Part shown: positions 7,000 to 13,287 of the stretch, in pieces
How the letters are laid out: each line of letters starts with the position of its first letter
Numbering within the stretch: position 1 is the stretch's first letter
NCBI GenBank assembly: GCA_015068335.1
Contig: SVKT01000026.1
Location: 1 to 15,539, forward strand
From: Oscillospiraceae bacterium
Lineage (GTDB): Bacteria; Bacillota; Clostridia; Oscillospirales; Oscillospiraceae
Direction of reading: 5' to 3'
Length of the DNA stretch: 15,539 nt
Position numbers and translations under genes: made by a program
Notes under the pieces: model-generated
The model's input: only the letters and a program-made list of their open reading frames with translations
Database searches by the model: none
Told to the model about the DNA's origin: nothing

Positions 7000-7883
7000 G
7001 AAGGCTCCTTACTTCTCTTTCTGACGGCGCTTTTTTGAAACGTTCCGTCCAGAACAGATTTTCCAACCTGGAACAGGCCGGTATAAAGGGTGCTGGATAA
7101 TAACGGGGTCCACGCGCCGAAGTCCCAGAGTTCAAAGGCGGTGGTGAGCATATGGATGGAGTGATCCAGCGTAGCGGCAAATTCGCGGCGTGCTTCGCTT
7201 GTCCAGACGCCGTCGGGCAATTCAAACCGCAGAAGAACGGGATTGTAATTTCCCGATGCCGCATCTTCTTTCAGGTCGTCCGCTGCGTCCACCAGATAGA
7301 TCCATCTGCCCAGATGATACAGCATCTGCCGCAGAACGCGCCGCCGGACGGGGGCTGTGATCTCATCGGCAGCGTATTCCAGCAATTTGGCAAAGGCATC
7401 CGCAGCCTCGTCGATGGAGGCGCAGCGCTGCGCTTCCAGCCGGGAAAGCGACTCCAACTGCTGCCGTACGACCCGGTCAAAGGCCGGCCGCAGCGCCGCG
7501 GCTTTGCGATATGCCGGTTCCAGAACGGCTGACAGGCTCCGGTATTTCAGGCCGTGGAACCAATCGTGGTCGGCCACGCCGTCCCGCAGTTGCCAGTAGG
7601 TCAGGATCACGCTCTCATCCGCTGCAAGGGCCAGCGCATCGTTGGCCGGGATATACGGTCTCGGATGCACGGGATGCACGATGCAGCGGCGATGACGGTC
7701 CGCCTCCTCCCTGCCCTCCGAAAGAAGAATGGCCAGATAGGTGAAGTCGTAATTCAGGATCATCCGGGCGGCGGCTCCGTAACGGTTTCCCAGCGTGTGA
7801 CACAGCCCGCAATACATACTGCGGAAACGGGCGGCATCTTCCTCTGCAAGCATTTGCAGAGGCGGTCTCACATATCCAAACAT
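6996..7883 (-). CDS. DUF5685 family protein of unknown function
   Basis: The 295-residue protein opens with MFGYVRPPL and fits the clostridial DUF5685 family as I recall it. No function is known. It is predicted to be largely helical and soluble, with no signal peptide. Notable sites are CGLCH at 25-29, CIVHP at 67-71, an Asp cluster RDGVADHD at 100-107, and a second acidic helix VDAADDLKED at 198-207 followed by SGNYNP. The C-terminal ten residues are basic. The ATG at 7883 lies one base after the RseC-like stop and has no clear ribosome-binding site, suggesting translational coupling to the gene before it. The downstream J-domain gene overlaps by 4 bp, so the two products are probably made in fixed ratio. 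The family call is from memory and fairly firm; function is open. Confidence 0.8.
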   Translation of the reverse strand: MFGYVRPPLQMLAEEDAARFRSMYCGLCHTLGNRYGAAARMILNYDFTYLAILLSEGREEADRHRRCIVHPVHPRPYIPANDALALAADESVILTYWQLRDGVADHDWFHGLKYRSLSAVLEPAYRKAAALRPAFDRVVRQQLESLSRLEAQRCASIDEAADAFAKLLEYAADEITAPVRRRVLRQMLYHLGRWIYLVDAADDLKEDAASGNYNPVLLRFELPDGVWTSEARREFAATLDHSIHMLTTAFELWDFGAWTPLLSSTLYTGLFQVGKSVLDGTFQKSAVRKRSKEPS

Positions 7884-7884
7884 C

Positions 7885-8295
7885 TCAAAAAAGACGGACG
7901 ATGGTAAAGGTCAGCCCACCCTGCGCGCGCAGGCGGCGGTCATACAGGATGGCGATGACGATGCCAAGCGTGAAACCCGCGATGGCGATGGTATACTGGA
8001 TCGCCACGCTGGCGGAGAGCGCCACCATAATCAGGTAGCCCAGAAGAAACAGCACCACAGGCGTGGTATATACCAGCGTTACGATGCCCAGCATCTTTTT
8101 TGTGCTGCTTTCCACAACGACCTTCTGTCCAGGCTTTGCGCCGATGGGATTCTCGGCGACTGCCTCCACGGCGGAACCGGAAATGCCGCAGCCGGCACAT
8201 TCCTCACAGTCGTGGCCGCAGGCGGATTTGCGCGGAACGGAGATGACTGCCCGGTTCCGGTCGATGATGCGCTCAACAGTTGCGATTTGGGTCAT
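7885..8295 (-). CDS. RseC/MucC-like redox membrane protein
   Basis: The 136-residue protein matches the RseC/MucC family (SoxR-reducing system in E. coli). Residues 1-25 form a short soluble start (ATVERIIDRNRAVISV), followed by Cys26, Cys30, Cys33 and Cys36 in a CX3CX2CX2C cluster, a beta-like segment with GAKPGQKVVVE, and two membrane helices at about 71-93 and 98-118. In E. coli the family works next to the Rsx/Rnf electron-transfer complex; no rnf genes are in this window. ATG at 8295 has GAGGAG 6 nt before it. It follows cdaR by 18 nt and precedes the DUF5685 gene by one base. A thiol or metal-redox role is inferred from the Cys cluster. Confidence 0.87.
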   Translation of the reverse strand: MTQIATVERIIDRNRAVISVPRKSACGHDCEECAGCGISGSAVEAVAENPIGAKPGQKVVVESSTKKMLGIVTLVYTTPVVLFLLGYLIMVALSASVAIQYTIAIAGFTLGIVIAILYDRRLRAQGGLTFTIVRLF

Positions 8296-8313
8296 AAAGA
8301 ACTCCTCTGTTCG

Positions 8314-9612
8314 TTATTCCGCAGGCAAGTCAGGTTCCAGCGAAAAGCCCGGATCAAGTTCCTGAATATCCACCTTGATCTCATACTTACCGGAAATACC
8401 GACATCCTTGCCGGAAGCGATCTCTGCGGTCACGGGCACGGTATAGATGCCGGAAGCACCGGAGAAGTCACGGAAATCCGCGGTAACGGACAGCCGCTCC
8501 GGCACAATAGTTTCCACATCGGCGCGCTTGCCGTAGACAGAGATCATAAGTTCCTGGGTAATGGGATAGATCTCCTTCCCTTCGGGCTGGTTGATATAAG
8601 TGATCTCCTTGACGGGGATCTTGGCAAACACCATATCCTTGAAACTGACGGTAATGGTCGCGCGGGTCACGTTGTTGACGTTCTGCCAGGTTTCCGGAAT
8701 GGAAACGGAGAAGGAATGGGTGGAGATGCCGTTTTTGGGCACAGTCAGCAGATCCAATTCCCCGATGGTGATACGCTCCACATTCCGCAGTTCGATGGCA
8801 TCGCCGGTAACGGTGATGGCCGCCGGCTCAATGCTGATATTCATATTATCCGCCCGCAGACCGGCGCTTTCCAGAAGATCGATTTCCAGCGTCAGATCCT
8901 TGGTCACGTAGATAGGCAGGGTCACTAGGACGGCATCCGCGGAGGGATGGATCTTTGCGATGTCCACAAGGTTGTCGTTCCGGTCATAGAACTGGCAAGT
9001 CAGTTCCCGGGAGACGGTCTCCATCGCATCCTTGCCGATGTCCAGAGTCACCTTGGCGTAACTGATCGCTTCAATGTCCGCATCCAGACCGCGGATGTCG
9101 ACGGTGGTCTGTTCCAGTTGCAGCGCGCCGGCGGAATACCCGTCGGCCACATTGCCCACCAGTTCACAGCGGATATCCACTGTCTTCTTATTCAGTTCGC
9201 TGATGTTTACGGTGGCGTAGCCGGGAGAGGTGGTTTTGCGGGTGAGATTGTTAAAGCGGTTATTGCTGAAAGAGATCTTATAACTCAGGTTCTGTATGCC
9301 GGGTGCGGCAATGGCGGAAAGGTCTACCGTGACCTGAATATCGGACCGGTCGAGCCGGGAGAGCAGGCGGCGGCCACCTTCCAGCGTCAGGTCGATGGTT
9401 GCGGTCGTTCCCTCTTCCAGCACCATCAGGTCACGGTCAAGCAAAATGTTTTCGTAGCGATACTCGATGGGAATATCCTCCACGGTCTTTTCCTGCAAAT
9501 AGGGGCCGCCGTTGTTGCCGTATTCGTCCACGAAAAACCAGATCGCCGAGGCGATAAAAATGGACAGGAGGATGTATACCCCTTTTTTGTTTTTGTTCTG
9601 ATTATTCTCCAT
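8314..9612 (-). CDS. cdaR: CdaR, YbbR-domain regulator of the diadenylate cyclase
   Basis: This extracytoplasmic protein is anchored by one N-terminal helix (residues 12-28, after a Lys/Asn-rich cytoplasmic start). The exported part consists of about four YbbR-type beta repeats, roughly 43-128, 135-225, 228-325 and 328-425, recognisable by recurring phrases such as VDIRCELVGN, ISIEPAAITVTGDA and VPERLSVTADF. In Firmicutes CdaR binds CdaA and modulates its c-di-AMP output. The 432-residue length is within the family range. The start overlaps the end of cdaA by 11 bp, which fixes the pair as translationally coupled. Confidence 0.93.
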   Translation of the reverse strand: MENNQNKNKKGVYILLSIFIASAIWFFVDEYGNNGGPYLQEKTVEDIPIEYRYENILLDRDLMVLEEGTTATIDLTLEGGRRLLSRLDRSDIQVTVDLSAIAAPGIQNLSYKISFSNNRFNNLTRKTTSPGYATVNISELNKKTVDIRCELVGNVADGYSAGALQLEQTTVDIRGLDADIEAISYAKVTLDIGKDAMETVSRELTCQFYDRNDNLVDIAKIHPSADAVLVTLPIYVTKDLTLEIDLLESAGLRADNMNISIEPAAITVTGDAIELRNVERITIGELDLLTVPKNGISTHSFSVSIPETWQNVNNVTRATITVSFKDMVFAKIPVKEITYINQPEGKEIYPITQELMISVYGKRADVETIVPERLSVTADFRDFSGASGIYTVPVTAEIASGKDVGISGKYEIKVDIQELDPGFSLEPDLPAE

Positions 9613-10486
9613 CAGACGTACCTCCGTTCAGTTTGGTACGCAGCAGTTTCAGCAGAGGGAACTTCTGCTTGTCCTCATCCAGATCGTCCTGCGGAATCAA
9701 TTCGTTCCGCAGAAGGTTGCCGAGGGTTTCCGGTTTCAGGTGCCGTTTGAGCATTCCGCCCACAGCCACGGAAACCGAGCCCGTTTCCTCCGATACGATG
9801 ACGACCACGGCATCGGAGTTCTCGCTCATACCGATGCCTGCACGGTGGCGCATACCCAGTTCTCTGGATAGGTTTTCGTTTCTGCTCAGGGGCAGCATAC
9901 AGCCTGCGCCCTGCACCCGTCCGCCGCGAATGATCACGGCGCCGTCGTGCATCGGGGCCTTAACGAAGAAGATGTTTTTCAGAAGTTCGCTGGAAACGGC
10001 CGCGTCCAGAACGGTGCCGCTGCGGATCATATCGTCCAGCCGCATCTCACGTTCAAATACGATGAGCGCGCCGGTGCGGGACTGGGACATTTCCGCGCAG
10101 GCCAGCACCGTCTGGTCGATGCTCTGTTCCAGATGGTTACCGCCTTCCGTATGGGAGAAGAACCGCACAAAGCGGCGGGAGCCCATCTGTTCCAGGATCC
10201 GCCGCAGTTCCGGCTGGAACAGCACAAGAAAGGCCACCATACCATATTCCAGCACCCGGCTGAGGATGAAGTAGATGCTGTGCAGTTTCAGCAGCGAGGA
10301 CAGCATAATGATCGCGAAGAACACAGCAAGACCTTTCAGGAGGCTTGCTGCCTTGGTGCTTCGTACCAAAAGCAGGATGTTATAGGTAACGAAAGCGAGG
10401 ATCGCGATATCCAGATAGCCGGTGATGTTAATGGAGAGTAAATAGCGACCGATGGAAGCAAAAAGTTCGGTAAAATTCAGTTCCAT
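9602..10486 (-). CDS. cdaA: Diadenylate cyclase CdaA
   Basis: This membrane-bound enzyme condenses two ATP into c-di-AMP, the second messenger controlling potassium, osmolyte and cell-wall homeostasis. The 294 residues show three N-terminal membrane helices (about 23-43, 50-66, 70-90), the linker FQPELRR (90-96), then the DAC domain with MHDGAVII (DGA at 181-183, active site) and GMRHRAG (RHR at 213-215, ATP binding). The ATG at 10486 is the only start codon available after an in-frame TAG upstream, but its ribosome-binding site is poor: the nearest purine run ends 14 nt away. A promoter lies about 50 nt upstream. It overlaps cdaR by 11 bp. Confidence 0.96.
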   Translation of the reverse strand: MELNFTELFASIGRYLLSINITGYLDIAILAFVTYNILLLVRSTKAASLLKGLAVFFAIIMLSSLLKLHSIYFILSRVLEYGMVAFLVLFQPELRRILEQMGSRRFVRFFSHTEGGNHLEQSIDQTVLACAEMSQSRTGALIVFEREMRLDDMIRSGTVLDAAVSSELLKNIFFVKAPMHDGAVIIRGGRVQGAGCMLPLSRNENLSRELGMRHRAGIGMSENSDAVVVIVSEETGSVSVAVGGMLKRHLKPETLGNLLRNELIPQDDLDEDKQKFPLLKLLRTKLNGGTSDGE

Positions 10487-10500
10487 TTTGACGTCATCAT
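10477..10500 (-). other. Possible upstream overlapping mini-ORF at the cdaA start
   Basis: A seven-codon frame (MMTSKWN, stop TGA) starts at 10500 with AGGA 5 nt before it and ends 8 nt inside cdaA in another frame. Its ribosome-binding site is better placed than that of cdaA, so ribosomes ending here could restart on the cdaA ATG. This is an inference from spacing only and could be chance. Confidence 0.3.
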
Positions 10501-10532
10501 CCCTTTCCTACCGTGGGCACATTGATTACTAT

Positions 10533-10561
10533 ATTATATAAAATATGCCGAAAAATTGCAA
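10533..10561 (-). promoter_or_regulatory. Sigma-A-type promoter of the cdaA operon
   Basis: On the minus strand TTGCAA (10561-10556) and a perfect TATAAT (10538-10533) are separated by 17 bp in AT-rich DNA. Predicted transcription start is near 10526, giving a leader of about 40 nt before cdaA. It is the only promoter this clear between the aminotransferase gene and the left edge. Confidence 0.75.
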
Positions 10562-10599
10562 GGCGAATCGCGTGAAAATTCACGGACTGTTCAGAAATA

Positions 10600-11724
10600 T
10601 CAGGCCAGACAGCGCCTGAAAATCCGCAGGGTGTGCCACACCTCCTCCGGCGTGTTAAAATCGGAAAAACTGAACCGGAGCGTGCCTGTTTCCAGAGTCC
10701 CCGCGCTTTTGTGTGCAAGGGGTGCACAATGGATCCCGGCGCGCACAGCAACGCCGTATTTTTCAAGTTCTGCGCCAAAGGATTCCACGTCTTTCCCTGT
10801 CGGAATCACGGACAGGACGCCGGATTGTGCCTTCATATCCGACAAGGAAAAAACCTGTACACCATTTGTTTTTCGGAGTTCTTTGCTCATCATAAACGCC
10901 AGGTTTTTCTCGCGGCGGAAGATCGTACCCACGCCGCGGCTGCGGACGTACCGGACTCCTGCCAGCAGACCGGAAATGCCGGGCATATTGTGGGTCCCCG
11001 CCTCCAACCGGTCCGGAAGGAAATCCGGCATTTCCTGCTGCACGGAATAACTGCCGGTCCCTCCCTCCAAAAGGGTGGTTGTTTCCTGTCCTTCCCCGCA
11101 CAGCAGTACGCCGGTGCCCTGAGGACCATACAGCCCCTTGTGGCCGGGCATCGCGATGAAGGCGGCACCCAGTGCTGTCATATCCAGCGGAAGAACACCG
11201 GCAGATTGGGATGCGTCGATGATGAAGGGTACTCCCCGCTCCCGGCATAGTGCTGCAATAGCCTCCACGGGCTGAATGAAGCCGAACACATTGGAAATGT
11301 GGTTGCAGATCACCGCGTTGGTGCCAGGCGTGATACACGCGGCAAAGGCTTCCACAACTGCTTCGGGCTGGAAAAGCGGTGCCGCTGCGACCACGCATTC
11401 TGCCCCCAACGCGGCAAGAGGCCGGGTGACGGCATTGTGTTCGTAGCCGGAGATGACGACACGCCCACCCCTGGGTACAAGACTTTTGATCGCAATATTC
11501 AACGCGTGGGTGGCGTTCATTGTAAACACCACCCGCTCGGGATTGTCTAGGTGAAAGAGTTCTGCCAGTTCGCTTCGGCAGGCAAAAGCGACCTCTGCGG
11601 CCTTGGCTGCCGCGGGATAACTTCCCCGTCCGGGAGAACTCAGGCTGACAAGGGCCTGCTGCACAGCGGCCCGGACAGCAGGCGGTTTCTGAAAGGTGGT
11701 GGCGGCGCTGTCAAGGTAGATCAT
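10600..11724 (-). CDS. Class V aminotransferase, cysteine-desulfurase-like (EF2568 type)
   Basis: This PLP enzyme of the NifS/cysteine desulfurase superfamily has 374 residues. It begins with IYLDSAATT (2-10) and has EHNAV (95-99), FIIDASQSAG (167-176) and the PLP-binding Lys196 in MPGHKGLYGPQG. RAGIHCAPLAHK (328-339) carries Cys333 at the position of the catalytic Cys of desulfurases, and GTLRFSFSDFNTPEE closes the fold. The subfamily typified by Enterococcus EF2568 is known from genomic clusters for selenium-dependent molybdenum hydroxylases. The likely reaction is release of sulfur or selenium from cysteine or selenocysteine; this is inference. The start ATG at 11724 lies inside the end of the DUF3343 gene (14 bp overlap) with AGGAGG 6 nt upstream. 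The DUF3343 partner is the probable acceptor. Confidence 0.88.
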   Translation of the reverse strand: MIYLDSAATTFQKPPAVRAAVQQALVSLSSPGRGSYPAAAKAAEVAFACRSELAELFHLDNPERVVFTMNATHALNIAIKSLVPRGGRVVISGYEHNAVTRPLAALGAECVVAAAPLFQPEAVVEAFAACITPGTNAVICNHISNVFGFIQPVEAIAALCRERGVPFIIDASQSAGVLPLDMTALGAAFIAMPGHKGLYGPQGTGVLLCGEGQETTTLLEGGTGSYSVQQEMPDFLPDRLEAGTHNMPGISGLLAGVRYVRSRGVGTIFRREKNLAFMMSKELRKTNGVQVFSLSDMKAQSGVLSVIPTGKDVESFGAELEKYGVAVRAGIHCAPLAHKSAGTLETGTLRFSFSDFNTPEEVWHTLRIFRRCLA

Positions 11725-11971
11725 AGCCGACCTCCTGATACGTCCCCTGGTGGTTGAAAAAAAGTTTAACAGGAGTCAAAGAACTCCTGCGAAGCACATT
11801 CATAGCGGTCGTCAGGTCTTCGCCGGCAACGTACACGGCGTAGGCGCATCCCAGATCTGTCAGGGTTCTGGGAGCGCGGAAGATCTGGCAGCGGATCCCT
11901 GCCCGGTCCAAAACTTTCTGCATTCGCTGTGCATAGGTCACCGAGCGGGCCAGAAGCAAATAATTGTCCAC
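11711..11971 (-). CDS. DUF3343 protein, putative Se/S carrier
   Basis: The 86-residue protein belongs to the DUF3343 family, annotated elsewhere as a putative Se/S carrier. It has a compact alpha/beta layout: NYLLLARSVTYAQRM at the start, then GIRCQIFRAPRTL and GCAYAVYV, the usual PR...GC pattern with Cys28 and Cys42 as candidate carriers. I chose the GTG at 11971 because AGGAGG lies 7 nt before it; an ATG two codons upstream (11977) is only 1 nt from the same AGGAGG. Overlap by 14 bp with the desulfurase-like gene downstream implies joint function in moving sulfur or selenium. Confidence 0.82.
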   Translation of the reverse strand: MDNYLLLARSVTYAQRMQKVLDRAGIRCQIFRAPRTLTDLGCAYAVYVAGEDLTTAMNVLRRSSLTPVKLFFNHQGTYQEVGYDLP

Positions 11972-11978
11972 AGACATT

Positions 11979-11984
11979 CCTCCT
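11979..11984 (-). promoter_or_regulatory. Ribosome-binding site deciding the DUF3343 start
   Basis: AGGAGG on the minus strand sits 7 nt from GTG (11971) but 1 nt from ATG (11977), favouring GTG. The same AGGAGG-7 nt-GTG layout occurs at the CoA-transferase gene in this window. A weaker GAGAGG further upstream would serve the ATG at 4 nt, so ATG is not excluded. Confidence 0.6.
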
Positions 11985-11993
11985 CTCTTACCC

Positions 11994-12022
11994 AGTGTAT
12001 GCCCGGGGGCGAAAAATGTGAA
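11994..12022 (-). promoter_or_regulatory. Candidate promoter for the DUF3343-aminotransferase pair
   Basis: On the minus strand TTCACA (12022-12017, five of six consensus bases) and TACACT (11999-11994, four of six) are 17 bp apart. The -35 box overlaps the last T bases of the ispF terminator. The predicted start near 11987 leaves a short leader containing only the ribosome-binding site. The -10 box is weak, so read-through from ispF is an alternative. Confidence 0.4.
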
Positions 12023-12049
12023 AAAAAGACGCGCCGCCGGCGCGTCTTT
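12021..12049 (-). terminator. Intrinsic terminator after ispF
   Basis: An 11-bp perfect stem (arms 12049-12039 and 12035-12025, loop of 3) is rich in GC at its top and is followed by seven consecutive T on the minus strand (12027-12021; the first three belong to the stem base). It begins 4 nt after the ispF stop codon. Confidence 0.92.
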
Positions 12050-12053
12050 CCTG

Positions 12054-12536
12054 TTAAAGTTTTTCCAGCAATACCACGGCGTGTGCTGCCATTCCGGAGC
12101 CGTCTCCGGTGAAGCCAAGCCCCTCCTCCGTGGTTGCTTTGACGTTGACCTGGTTTTCGCTGATCCCCAGCGTTTCGGCGAGATTTGCTTCCATCTGCCG
12201 GCGATAGGGCGCCACCTTTGGCGCCTGCGCCAACAGCGTCACATCCAGATTGACGACGCAGAACTCCCGTTCCGTCAGCAGTGCTGACACCTCTTTCAGC
12301 AATTTCAAACTGGAAATCCCGGCGTAAGCGGGATCGGTATCCGGAAAGAGTTTTCCGATGTCTCCCAGGCGGGCAGCGCCGCTGATGGCGTCCATCACGG
12401 CGTGGGTCAGCACATCGGCGTCGGAATGGCCCAGCAGACCCTTGTTCCAGGGGATCTCTACGCCGCCGAGGATCAGGGATCTGCCTTCCACAAGACGATG
12501 CACATCGTATCCGTGCCCGATCCGCAGATTTGTCAT
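12054..12536 (-). CDS. ispF: 2-C-methyl-D-erythritol 2,4-cyclodiphosphate synthase
   Basis: This is the fifth enzyme of the MEP isoprenoid pathway; it cyclises CDP-methylerythritol 2-phosphate with loss of CMP. The 160 residues include GHGYDVHR (7-14; metal ligands Asp11 and His13), HSDADVLTHA (37-46; third ligand His45), DIGKLFPDTDP (59-69) and TTEEGLGFTG (135-144). Length and motif spacing are normal for the trimeric family. The frame is open far upstream, but the ATG at 12536 overlaps the ispD stop as ATGA and gives the family N-terminus. A terminator follows 4 nt after the stop. Confidence 0.97.
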   Translation of the reverse strand: MTNLRIGHGYDVHRLVEGRSLILGGVEIPWNKGLLGHSDADVLTHAVMDAISGAARLGDIGKLFPDTDPAYAGISSLKLLKEVSALLTEREFCVVNLDVTLLAQAPKVAPYRRQMEANLAETLGISENQVNVKATTEEGLGFTGDGSGMAAHAVVLLEKL

Positions 12537-13267
12537 CGCTGCTCCTTCCTGGCCTGTAAGATGGCCTCTGCAAACAAAAGATCCACCGGGGTGGTGATCT
12601 TCAAGTTCTCCTCCTCGCCGTCGATAAGGAAAACGGTTTTTCCCAACGCTTCCACAGCGCTGCAATCATCGGTGACCGGCAGTTGCTGATCCAGAGCAGA
12701 TTGCAGCGCGGCTTTCAGAATGGCGGACTGGAAGACCTGGGGCGTCTGCACTGCGCGCAGAGAAGCCCGATCCAGCGTCTGCTCCACAGCGCCGTCCTCT
12801 CCTGCCAGTTTTACGGTATCTTTCACCGGGATAGCCGGTGCGGCAGCGCCGCAGCGCTCCGCCGCCGCGATGACAGCATCGATCAGCGTCGGTGTTACCA
12901 GAGGCCGCGCACCGTCCTGTACCGCAAGAAGTTCCGTGTCGGAGGAGGCTTCCAATGCGCCCAGCAGCACAGAATGGACGCGGGTCTCGCCGCCGCGGAT
13001 GACCTTGCTGCACTTGGTAATACCGTATGTATGGCACAGGCGGGAGATCTCCATAATGTCCTCTTCCCTCGTGGCGACGACGATCTCATCCACTCGTTCA
13101 GAGAGTTGGAGCGCAGTCAGCGTCCGCACCAGCACAGGGATGCCGTCCAGCGGCTGCAAGAGTTTATTGATACCGCCCATCCGGCTGGAATTGCCGGCAG
13201 CCGCCACCAGTGCGGTGCATCTGGGGCGGCTGCTCTGCCGTATTTTTTTCCAAAAAGGTAATTTCAT
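12533..13267 (-). CDS. ispD: 2-C-methyl-D-erythritol 4-phosphate cytidylyltransferase
   Basis: This MEP-pathway enzyme joins CTP and methylerythritol 4-phosphate. The 244 residues contain AAAGNSSRMGGINK (22-35, nucleotide-binding loop), QDGARP (117-122), IPVKDT (147-152), TPQVF (175-179), DDCSAVE (200-206) and ENLKITTP (220-227), all typical. The ATG at 13267 is chosen: a GGGGG lies 9 nt before it, and the product begins with a short basic extension before the Rossmann-like core. A TTG at 13291 overlapping the upstream stop as TTGA is an alternative that adds eight residues. The gene overlaps ispF by 4 bp and lies 20 nt after the CarD gene. Confidence 0.96.
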   Translation of the reverse strand: MKLPFWKKIRQSSRPRCTALVAAAGNSSRMGGINKLLQPLDGIPVLVRTLTALQLSERVDEIVVATREEDIMEISRLCHTYGITKCSKVIRGGETRVHSVLLGALEASSDTELLAVQDGARPLVTPTLIDAVIAAAERCGAAAPAIPVKDTVKLAGEDGAVEQTLDRASLRAVQTPQVFQSAILKAALQSALDQQLPVTDDCSAVEALGKTVFLIDGEEENLKITTPVDLLFAEAILQARKEQR

Positions 13268-13287
13268 CAAAATGTTCCCCCGGTCGG

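Noticed and set aside
5380..7038. Plus-strand open frame of 552 codons, the longest on that strand.
   Set aside because: It is antisense to yicC, the J-domain gene and part of remA; low stop-codon frequency in GC-rich antisense frames explains it, and there is no recognisable domain or ribosome-binding site.
12537..12665. Upstream extension of the ispF frame by 43 codons.
   Set aside because: It overlaps ispD and adds residues absent from the family; the ATGA overlap start gives the expected N-terminus.
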